From the NCBI GenBank assembly GCA_964499425.1, contig CAZCLD010000065.1:1-5601 (forward strand): 5,601 bases of DNA, read 5' to 3'. The notes beneath the pieces are model-generated. The model was not told where the DNA came from. It was given only the letters and a program-made list of their open reading frames with translations, and did no database searches. Positions 1 through 5,601 of this stretch are shown in pieces (position 1 is the first letter of the stretch; every line of letters starts with the position of its first letter). This stretch comes from JAQBYK01 sp964499425. Lineage in GTDB: Bacteria; Patescibacteriota; Gracilibacteria; UBA1369; LOWO2-01-FULL-3. The position numbers and the translations under genes are program-made.

Positions 1-21
1 GCATTAAGGATTCCTTCCTAT

Positions 22-25
22 AGGA
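22..25 (+). promoter_or_regulatory. Possible Shine-Dalgarno (AGGA) for the exonuclease-helicase fusion gene
   Basis: AGGA lies 7 nt upstream of the ATG at 33, a normal spacing for a ribosome binding site, and supports that ATG as the start. The next residues (MFVSLDLETTG) are already the first strand and Exo I motif of the nuclease fold, so a later start would destroy the domain. The motif is only four bases long, so it could be chance. It is still the best-placed SD-like site of any gene in this window. Confidence 0.4.
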
Positions 26-32
26 TAATTAC

Positions 33-2306
33 ATGTTCGTATCTCTCGATTTAGAAACAACCGGCTTTGACCCTACCAAAGACAAAATAATTGAATTTGG
101 TGCAATTAAATTCGACCTTTCGGGCCCAGGGGAAAAGCTGCAATTTTTGGTCAATCCAGGCTTTCGATTACCACAAATTATTACACACATTACAAAAATT
201 ACTGACAAAGATCTCAAAGACGCACCCAATATCGAAGACAAATTAGAAGAGATAAAAACCTTCATCGGAGACAGCCCTATTGTGGGTCACAACATTCAAT
301 TCGATATTGGCTTCCTCCATGGTCTCGGGCTAAAAGGAGACAATCCCGCATACGATACCCAGGTATTATCCAGCATTCTAATCCCTAACCTCCCTTCCTA
401 CAGTCTTGAAATCCTCACGGAAACCTTAAGTCTCAAACACGCAGAAAAACACCGTGCACTAGACGATGCCATTGCAGCAATGGATCTTTTCCTCACGCTC
501 ATCGATAGATTTAAGACTCTCGATCCAAAACTTCTCGAGAAAATACAGAAATTATGTAAAAAATCGAGCTGGCCGCTAAAAGAGGTTATTCAGGAATTGA
601 ATCCAAACAAAAAAAATGAAAAAACATCAGAAAAGACAACAATTCAAAAGCCAGATTACAAAAGTAATTTCCAAAAAATACTTGATGAAAACTCCCCTAC
701 GCTATTCGAAGAAATACCTCCATATAATGACCTATCAAAAGACCTAGCACAGAAAGCCTCGCCAGACACTTATGTAGCAGTACCAAGCATCCTATTCCAT
801 CATGTACAACCGCAAATTCCAGACAAAATAGCAAAAATGGATGTCACAAAAAACTACATATCGACAAAACGCTTATCAGAATTTGAGAAAAAACCCCACT
901 TTGAAGATCACGAAATAACAGCCCTACTTAAGTATCTAGTCTGGATACAACAAACAGAGACAGGCCTCCTCAACGAAGTTGCACTATTCAACGAAGAAAA
1001 AAACACAATTCCAAAAATCAATCTAGACTCAAACATAATAGATCCCACTCAAGAACCATTCTGGAAGAAAGCCCTAGAAAAAGACAAAGAAGCAGCTGCA
1101 ATTTGCACACATCAATATATCATCGAAAATGAATTAAGCGACGCACAGCTGATTATCATCGACTATGAAAAATTCTTTAAATCGCTACACTTCCACCTTT
1201 CAAATTACCTCAAACTTGAATTTGCCCTTAATCCGCTCAACTCACTCAAAGAGTTAAAATCAGAAAACCCAAGCCTAGAAAGCCTAATATCAAAAATCAC
1301 CATTCTATTTGGCCTCCTTGGGATTATTTTCGAAAAAAGCAATGACCACAACCAATGGGCTCCAAGAAGCAATATCGACTCAACAATCATCAGCACAAAA
1401 GAGTGGATAGACGCAAGCGCCTGCGTTAAAAGCCTGATTGAAATTTCAAAAGAACTCGGAGAAATCCGTAACGAAATAAGTATCGGATACCTCAAACAAT
1501 GGAAAACAATCCTTCAGGACCTAAACCAACTAATTCTAGAACCCGAAATTGAGAAAAATTCCCTTTGGATTGAGAAGGACTACTATGAAAACATTGTTAT
1601 AAGAAAAATCCCATTCCAAATCGATGAAGATCTCGAAAAATTCCTGCCAAACAGCAAAATCATCACTCAAGACAGCGAATTATCCAGGCCAAACAAAGAG
1701 ATACAAACAATCAAGCTCTCAAAAAAATCAGAGAATTTAGACATCTTCATAGCAAATAACTGTGATGATTATAACAAAAACCAAATTCCTAATTTCCTTA
1801 TTGAATACCTTCAAAATTCAAAAGAAAGATGCGCAATCATCTTGAATTCACGCAAACAACTGGAATATTTTACCCTCAAGCTAGGCCAAGCCAATATACC
1901 CATGGCATCTCAAATGACAGGAGGCCTGGGAAAACTAACTGAGCAATTCAAAAATTCTCCCAATGCAACCCTCCTTGCAACACCCAATATGTGGGACATA
2001 TTCAAGCACAAAAATGAAATCGAAACTCTGTTTATCCACAAAATCCCCTTCGATCCCCCATCAGAAGCCTATCTAGTAGCTCAAAGCAAAAACTACTCCG
2101 ACCCATGGAACGAACTACAAATCCCTAGAGCAATTTTCTCCTTAGAGAAGATAATAAATGGGATCAGAGACGATTCTGAAACGAACAAAAGAGCCTTAAT
2201 TTTCGACTCTCGTCTGGTCACAAAAGGCTATGGCCACGAATTTCAGGCAAAACTCAAGGAAATAGCTAGAGTAAGCGATATCAAACTTGAGAATTTTCAG
2301 CATTGA
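33..2306 (+). CDS. DnaQ-like DEDDh 3'-5' exonuclease fused to a degenerate DinG-type helicase
   Basis: This 757-residue protein joins two domains. Residues 1-165 are a DnaQ/epsilon-type exonuclease with all catalytic residues visible: Exo I DLETTG (D6, E8), Exo II GHNIQFD (D91) and Exo III HRALDD (H140, D145). It should remove nucleotides from 3' ends of single strands using two metal ions. Residues 220-757 follow the DinG/XPD superfamily 2 helicase order: a YLVWIQQTETG block at 301-311, a TH motif at 359-360, LIIIDYEKF at 373-381, a motif V-like segment at 645-659, KIPFDPP at 670-676 and the C-terminal FDSRLVTKGYG at 724-734. The active-site motifs are lost. No GxGKT P-loop is present, DEAH reads DYEK (377-380), and QxxGRxxR has become an EKIINGIR-type segment (705-712). 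The bacillus/clostridial exonuclease-DinG proteins share this layout, and the S. aureus one is known to be a nuclease rather than a helicase. No Fe-S cysteine cluster is seen. The role is probably DNA repair or processing, with the helicase half perhaps binding substrate. The nuclease call is firm, the helicase ancestry likely, and the biological role unknown. Confidence 0.88.
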   Translation: MFVSLDLETTGFDPTKDKIIEFGAIKFDLSGPGEKLQFLVNPGFRLPQIITHITKITDKDLKDAPNIEDKLEEIKTFIGDSPIVGHNIQFDIGFLHGLGLKGDNPAYDTQVLSSILIPNLPSYSLEILTETLSLKHAEKHRALDDAIAAMDLFLTLIDRFKTLDPKLLEKIQKLCKKSSWPLKEVIQELNPNKKNEKTSEKTTIQKPDYKSNFQKILDENSPTLFEEIPPYNDLSKDLAQKASPDTYVAVPSILFHHVQPQIPDKIAKMDVTKNYISTKRLSEFEKKPHFEDHEITALLKYLVWIQQTETGLLNEVALFNEEKNTIPKINLDSNIIDPTQEPFWKKALEKDKEAAAICTHQYIIENELSDAQLIIIDYEKFFKSLHFHLSNYLKLEFALNPLNSLKELKSENPSLESLISKITILFGLLGIIFEKSNDHNQWAPRSNIDSTIISTKEWIDASACVKSLIEISKELGEIRNEISIGYLKQWKTILQDLNQLILEPEIEKNSLWIEKDYYENIVIRKIPFQIDEDLEKFLPNSKIITQDSELSRPNKEIQTIKLSKKSENLDIFIANNCDDYNKNQIPNFLIEYLQNSKERCAIILNSRKQLEYFTLKLGQANIPMASQMTGGLGKLTEQFKNSPNATLLATPNMWDIFKHKNEIETLFIHKIPFDPPSEAYLVAQSKNYSDPWNELQIPRAIFSLEKIINGIRDDSETNKRALIFDSRLVTKGYGHEFQAKLKEIARVSDIKLENFQH

Positions 2307-2331
2307 CTTTTTTGAATTTGATATTTAAACT
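2303..2331 (+). promoter_or_regulatory. Candidate sigma70-type promoter for the V-ATPase operon
   Basis: A TTGACT hexamer at 2303-2308 (5 of 6 to TTGACA) is followed, after exactly 17 bases, by TAAACT at 2326-2331 (4 of 6 to TATAAT). It overlaps the stop codon of the nuclease gene and lies in the only real intergenic gap. Transcription would begin near 2338 and leave a leader of about 44 nt. In such A+T-rich DNA, matches of this quality arise by chance, so position supports the call more than sequence does. The -10 element is mediocre. Confidence 0.4.
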
Positions 2332-2342
2332 CTTCCCGTTAA

Positions 2343-2363
2343 ATCCAAGCTATATGCTTGGAT
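2343..2363 (+). other. Perfect 8-bp hairpin in the gap before the V-ATPase operon
   Basis: ATCCAAGC (2343-2350) and its exact reverse complement GCTTGGAT (2356-2363) flank a 5-nt TATAT loop. No T-run follows (the next bases are AGCCTTTAAAC), so it is not a classical intrinsic terminator. It could be a weak terminator for the nuclease gene. If the upstream promoter is real, it would instead be a 5'-end stem protecting the ATPase transcript, or a protein-binding palindrome. The symmetry is seen directly; the function is inferred. Confidence 0.45.
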
Positions 2364-2381
2364 AGCCTTTAAACATGCACC

Positions 2382-2714
2382 ATGACCAATCAAAACACAG
2401 ATCCCATATCTCAAATCAAAAAAGCGGAGGAAAGCTCCAAAAAGAAAATTGAAGAATCACGAAAAGATACAGAGAAAAAACTTCAAAAATTAGAAGAACA
2501 ACTTGCTGAAAAACGAATAGAATTCGAAGAATCCTTGAGGGAAAGAGGTATAGAAAAGCTGGAAACAGTAAAGAAAGAAGCGTCAGAACTCTTGAAATCC
2601 AAAATGGCTACTTCAGAAAGCCAAACCAATAGCCTCATCACAGAAGCAGAGGCAAAAAAAGGCCAAGCGATAAAACAAGTTCAGCAGAGCTTTTTAGATC
2701 ATATTAAAGCATAG
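2382..2714 (+). CDS. V-type ATPase small peripheral-stalk subunit (G/H family, NtpF-like)
   Basis: This 110-residue, highly charged protein is very rich in Lys and Glu. It has no membrane segment and is almost entirely predicted coiled coil (about residues 8-100). The DPISQIKKAEESSKKKIEES start and the QQSFLDHIKA end resemble the G/H-type stalk subunits that open bacterial V-ATPase operons (NtpF of Enterococcus, subunit G of Thermus). Such subunits pair with E in a right-handed coiled-coil stalk tying the soluble catalytic head to subunit I. Family sequence conservation is weak, so the call rests on size, composition and its place directly before the I gene. The ATG at 2382 has no SD motif upstream. 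An out-of-frame ATG lies 7 nt earlier at 2375. The gene ends in tandem stops, TAG TAA (2712-2717). The exact subunit letter varies between naming schemes. Confidence 0.8.
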   Translation: MTNQNTDPISQIKKAEESSKKKIEESRKDTEKKLQKLEEQLAEKRIEFEESLRERGIEKLETVKKEASELLKSKMATSESQTNSLITEAEAKKGQAIKQVQQSFLDHIKA

Positions 2715-2720
2715 TAAATT

Positions 2721-4685
2721 ATGGCACTCGCCAAGATAAAGAAAATTCAGTTGATCGCAACTAGCCAGCAAAAGGAAAAAATCCTTGAGATACTTCAAAA
2801 AGCCGGAACAGTTGAAATCAGTGATCAAGCTGAGACGAATGAGCTTCAAGACTTAAATCAATTACAAAAAACAGAGTTAACTTATGCAAATATCGAATTT
2901 GCAATCAAGCTTCTCAACAATTACGGCAAAAAAAGAGGCCTATTCTCACAACCACCATCTTTTACAGTCGAACAAGTGCAAGAAAAAATTAAAGACTTCG
3001 ATCATAAGAAGATAATTGAAGAATGCCTAGACCACGAAGAAAAGCTTACACAAGCGAAAAACGCAATAAATGGTGCAAAATATGAAATTGAGAATCTTCT
3101 TCCATGGAAAAGTCTATCTACAAAACTCGAAGATTTAAATGGCACAGAGACAACAAAAATCATTCTTGGCAGCGTCAAAAATAACAATTTTGAAACTTTC
3201 ATAGAGAGCCTCCACAGACTCAGCGGCCTAATCAGCTCAGATATAGTCAAAAAAGACAAAGTAGAGAGTCACTTAAGACTAGTTTTTTCCAAAGAGTTAG
3301 AAAAGGAAGTTAGACAAACACTCTCAGAGTTTAAATTCCAAGAAGCTGACTTACCAGAAAACAAGGGCCTCATCAAAGATCAGATAAAGAAATTAGAAGA
3401 CAAGATAACCTCAGAGGAAAAAGTCCTCAAACAGGTTCAATCCGAGCTAAAAGAATTAGCAAAACACCTCGAAAACCTTGAAATCGCTTACGATTATTTC
3501 GGATGGCAACTAGAAAAACTAGAGAGCGAAAAGAAATTTTTGAACACAGAGTATAACTTTACATTCAAAGGTTGGATTCCAACTCGCCACATCGAACCAG
3601 TCAAAGAGTTAATAGAAAAAGAAACAAAGGAATACGAAATAAACGAAATAAAACCTGAAAAAGACGAGCTTCCTCCGGTAATAATAGAGAATAATAAATT
3701 CATGGCTCCATTTGAATCAGTATCAAAGATTTACGGACTACCCAAACACACCGAGCTAGACCCAACTCCATTTTTGGCAGCGTACTTCATAATTTTCTTT
3801 GCACTCTGTCTAACTGATGCCGGATACGGAATAGTAATGTTCGCAAGCATGGCCTTAATGCTCAAATATTTGAAGCTAGCCCCAGGCATAAAAAGTCTCG
3901 TGAAGCTATTAATGTATGGTGGGATAGTAACCTTTTTCATGGGAGCACTTTTCGGAGGTTGGTTTGGACTTACACCAGATCAAGTCCCCAAAGCTCTAAC
4001 CTATACGACAACAGATGGCGAACAGCTCTTTATTTTCCAGAAAATCAACGCAATCGCAAACCCAATCACAGTGCTTATACTCGCTCTCACACTCGGATTT
4101 ATCCAAGTACTTATGGGGGTAATAATGAAATTCGCACACGATCTCAAAACCATTGGCAAAAAAGACGCCATATTAGATTCAGGGACTTGGGTGATAATGC
4201 TCGCTGGAATAGGCTTTTTCATACTAACTTCAGCACTAAAACTATCGCCATTGCTACAAACAATTGGAAAATGGTGGATAATATTGGCCGCAATAGCACT
4301 AATTTTAACTCAGGGAAGAGACAAAAAGAACATAGTAGTAAAATTTTTCTCAGGAATACTCAGTCTATATGGCTTAGTTGGATACATGAGTGACATTCTT
4401 TCATACTCACGTTTATTGGCTTTAGGCCTAGCAACAGCCATAATCGGATTAGCCGTAAATATCGTAGCCGGTCTCGCAGGAGGCTTGCCCTATATCGGAT
4501 GGCTTTTAGCAATCGTTGTTTTTATAGGCGGACACATTTTCAATCTACTTATTAATGCACTTGGTTCATTCATACATTCAGGTCGTCTCCAATTTGTGGA
4601 ATTCTTCACAAAATTCATGGAAGGAGGCGGCGATGAATTCAGACCTCTTAGTAAAAAAACTAAATATATATTTCTAACCAAATAA
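2721..4685 (+). CDS. ntpI: V-type ATPase membrane stator subunit I (a-subunit homologue)
   Basis: This 654-residue protein is close to the usual bacterial length of about 650-660. It is the stator that forms the two ion half-channels next to the K ring. Residues 1-320 are the cytosolic arm, with long charged helices (about 85-130 and 215-270) that hold the peripheral stalks. A conserved entry block follows at 318-370: PP, then MAPFESVSKIYGLP (328-341), ELDPTPF (345-351) and LTDAGYG (364-370). About eight membrane helices can be drawn, near 350-365, 368-385, 395-416, 447-470, 488-507, 516-530, 548-582 and 590-616. The essential channel arginine is R564 in DILSYSRLLALG. A second conserved arginine, R622, is in GRLQFVEFF, and the family C-terminal signature EGGG with FRPL is at 634-643. 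The start is 6 nt after the upstream stop with no SD, which suggests translational coupling. Nothing is truncated or missing. Confidence 0.97.
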   Translation: MALAKIKKIQLIATSQQKEKILEILQKAGTVEISDQAETNELQDLNQLQKTELTYANIEFAIKLLNNYGKKRGLFSQPPSFTVEQVQEKIKDFDHKKIIEECLDHEEKLTQAKNAINGAKYEIENLLPWKSLSTKLEDLNGTETTKIILGSVKNNNFETFIESLHRLSGLISSDIVKKDKVESHLRLVFSKELEKEVRQTLSEFKFQEADLPENKGLIKDQIKKLEDKITSEEKVLKQVQSELKELAKHLENLEIAYDYFGWQLEKLESEKKFLNTEYNFTFKGWIPTRHIEPVKELIEKETKEYEINEIKPEKDELPPVIIENNKFMAPFESVSKIYGLPKHTELDPTPFLAAYFIIFFALCLTDAGYGIVMFASMALMLKYLKLAPGIKSLVKLLMYGGIVTFFMGALFGGWFGLTPDQVPKALTYTTTDGEQLFIFQKINAIANPITVLILALTLGFIQVLMGVIMKFAHDLKTIGKKDAILDSGTWVIMLAGIGFFILTSALKLSPLLQTIGKWWIILAAIALILTQGRDKKNIVVKFFSGILSLYGLVGYMSDILSYSRLLALGLATAIIGLAVNIVAGLAGGLPYIGWLLAIVVFIGGHIFNLLINALGSFIHSGRLQFVEFFTKFMEGGGDEFRPLSKKTKYIFLTK

Positions 4686-4688
4686 ATC

Positions 4689-5180
4689 ATGGCAGAATTT
4701 TTTGCACAATGGGGCGGACTAGCCCTAGCCCTCTCAGGAGCAGGTATTGCTGTAATCCTCGGAGGTATTGGTTCGTCAGTTGGTGTATCCCTAGCCGGTC
4801 AAGCTGGTGCAGGAGTAACAACTGAACAACCAGAAAAATTCGGTAAAGTCCTTATTCTTGAGGCCTTACCGGGAACACAGGGTATCTACGGATTCCTAGT
4901 TGGATTCTTAATCCTACTTTTCACAGGTGTACTTGGTGACCCCGTAGAAATCACCCAAACCCAAGGATGGCAACTATTTTTCGCTTGTTTACCTTGCGGA
5001 TTTGCTTGTCTATTCTCAGGCATTTATCAAGGAAAAGTATCCGCAGCGGGCATGAATATGATCGCCAAAGATGCTTCTCAAATGGGTAAAGCTATGGTCC
5101 TATCAGCGATGGTAGAAACTTATGCTGTACTTGGATTCTTGATCTCTGCTCTACTTATATTCTTTATCCCTCTAGGATAA
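4689..5180 (+). CDS. ntpK: V-type ATPase proteolipid subunit K (rotor ring), sodium-type site
   Basis: This 163-residue protein has four membrane helices arranged as two tandem hairpins (about 9-33, 53-83, 94-122 and 133-160), the duplicated 16-kDa form typical of V-type rings. The second hairpin carries the ion-binding carboxylate, E143 in MVETYA. The first has G62 at the matching place in LPGTQGIYG, as usual for the family, giving one ion site per four-helix subunit. By alignment to Enterococcus hirae NtpK, the Na+ ligands L61, T64, Q65, Q110 and E139, plus the tyrosine that hydrogen-bonds the glutamate, correspond to L60, T63, Q64, Q114, E143 and Y67. All are retained, which predicts Na+ transport. 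The ring turns against subunit I, whose gene ends 3 nt upstream. The ATG at 4689 has no SD. The third helix is cysteine-rich (C100, C103, C107). Confidence 0.97.
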   Translation: MAEFFAQWGGLALALSGAGIAVILGGIGSSVGVSLAGQAGAGVTTEQPEKFGKVLILEALPGTQGIYGFLVGFLILLFTGVLGDPVEITQTQGWQLFFACLPCGFACLFSGIYQGKVSAAGMNMIAKDASQMGKAMVLSAMVETYAVLGFLISALLIFFIPLG

Positions 5181-5601
5181 TGGCATTACAAGACATTTTA
5201 GACAAAATTAGCAAAGAAACTTCCAAGCAATTGGAAGAATTGGAAAAGGAATTCAAGGATAAGAAGAAAAAACTTGAAGAGCAAAACGAAGAAGCAAAAA
5301 AGGGCATTGATGAAAACATGCACAACAAAGTAGAAGATCGTAAGAAGAAAATTCTTGAAAAAGCTGAAACTCTTGCAGAAAGAGAAGGAAAGAACAAAAT
5401 GCTTCAGGCAAAAAGAAGACTAATCGATACAGCGCTTGAAGAAGCTATCTCCGCACTCATCAAGGCTGACAACTATGAGGAAATTCTTACCGACATGCTC
5501 AAGAAAGTTGAGATAAAGGACGAAAATACAGTAGTTGTCCCGGCTAGAGGGAAAGAAGAAAGCACCAAGAATGCTATCAAAAACTCTGGCAAGAAATTTT
5601 T
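5180..5601 (+). CDS. ntpE: V-type ATPase peripheral-stalk subunit E (3' end outside window)
   Basis: This open frame of 140 codons runs off the right edge. The visible part begins MALQDILDKISKETSKQLEE. Residues 5-85 form a long charged coiled coil, followed by the family's KNKMLQAKRRLIDTALEEA stretch (about 72-90) and the start of the globular C-terminal domain, including TVVVPARGKEES (about 117-128). Full-length E subunits are about 185-210 residues, so roughly 50-70 are missing. E pairs with the small G/H-like subunit as the stalk that stops the catalytic head turning with the rotor. The ATG overlaps the stop of the K gene by one base (TAATG), a sign of coupled translation. An AGGA at 5174-5177 is only 2 nt from the start, too close for a standard ribosome binding site. 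I-K-E is the standard bacterial gene order and supports the call. Confidence 0.93.
   Translation, partial: MALQDILDKISKETSKQLEELEKEFKDKKKKLEEQNEEAKKGIDENMHNKVEDRKKKILEKAETLAEREGKNKMLQAKRRLIDTALEEAISALIKADNYEEILTDMLKKVEIKDENTVVVPARGKEESTKNAIKNSGKKF

Noticed and set aside
19..29. TATAGGATAAT as a -10 promoter element for the nuclease gene
   Set aside because: GATAAT is a good -10 match, but it sits 3 nt from the ATG and no -35-like hexamer is seen at the window edge. It would need leaderless transcription. AGGA as a ribosome binding site is the simpler reading.
21..29. Nine-base TAGGATAAT repeated at 5173-5181, both copies near gene starts
   Set aside because: Many 9-base matches are expected by chance in 5.6 kb of A+T-rich DNA. 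The two copies sit at different distances from their ATGs, so a shared signal is not supported.
1..54. Possible end of an upstream gene, open in frame 1 to TAG at 52-54 or in frame 3 to TAG at 21-23
   Set aside because: Fewer than 20 codons are visible in either frame, too few to tell a real gene end from chance.
29..265. 78-codon open frame on the - strand over the nuclease Exo I region
   Set aside because: It overlaps the conserved exonuclease coding sequence and has no recognisable protein features.
1205..1495. 96-codon open frame on the - strand within the nuclease-helicase gene
   Set aside because: It is antisense to a well-supported long gene, with no separate start signals and a composition expected of a shadow frame.
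2304..2342. Possible UGA-as-glycine readthrough (genetic code 25) extending the nuclease gene to the TAA at 2340
   Set aside because: Three in-frame TGAs occur within this short stretch, but the more than 1,600 codons of the other large frames contain no in-frame TGA, and glycines are encoded by GGN. The protein already ends after the C-terminal helicase block, so TGA is an ordinary stop.
3959..4393. 144-codon open frame on the + strand inside the subunit I gene
   Set aside because: It lies wholly within the membrane domain of subunit I in another frame. Its translation is rich in Arg, Asn, Ser and Thr with no family resemblance, whereas the subunit I frame is fully conserved here.
4986..5009. 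Three cysteines (C100, C103, C107) in the third helix of subunit K as a possible metal or redox site
   Set aside because: They replace small residues in a membrane helix of an otherwise standard K subunit, and no partner ligands are seen. Ordinary packing substitution is more likely.
5164..5397. 77-codon Ser/Phe-rich open frame on the - strand over the subunit E start
   Set aside because: A Ser/Phe-rich translation is what the complement of a Lys/Glu-rich coiled-coil gene produces. Subunit E on the + strand explains the region.

Overview
The window is an A+T-rich bacterial segment (roughly 40% G+C by eye), with all recognisable genes on the + strand and almost no intergenic space. UGA appears to be an ordinary stop: it ends the first gene and occurs in no other reading frame here. 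Start codons are all ATG, and most lack a convincing Shine-Dalgarno motif. The V-type ATPase of bacterial layout and the compact, A-rich, SD-poor style would fit an uncultivated or reduced-genome bacterium, possibly of the candidate-phyla type. The sequence alone does not fix the taxon.

Region 1 (33-2306) encodes a 757-residue protein. Its N-terminal DnaQ-like DEDDh 3'-5' exonuclease domain keeps all five catalytic residues. It is joined to a DinG/XPD-type superfamily 2 helicase body whose ATP-binding and catalytic motifs (Walker A, DEAH box, QxxGRxxR motif VI) are eroded. It is best read as a nuclease with a pseudo-helicase scaffold.

Region 2 (2307-2381) is a 75-base gap with a plausible sigma70-type promoter overlapping the upstream stop codon, followed by a perfect 8-bp hairpin. 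It is the likely start of a new transcription unit.

Region 3 (2382-5601, running off the window) is the first part of a V-type (A/V-type) ATPase operon in the order G/H-like stalk subunit, I (membrane stator), K (proteolipid rotor) and E (peripheral stalk, cut by the window edge). Gene spacing is 6 nt, 3 nt and a 1-nt TAATG overlap. The I and K subunits form the membrane ion path; the small coiled-coil protein and E should pair as the peripheral stalk linking subunit I to the catalytic head. The C, F, A, B and D subunit genes are expected downstream but are not in view. The K subunit has every residue that coordinates Na+ in the Enterococcus hirae NtpK rotor, so a sodium-coupled enzyme is predicted.

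The ATPase operon is a known system. The most unusual item is the exonuclease fused to an apparently dead helicase.
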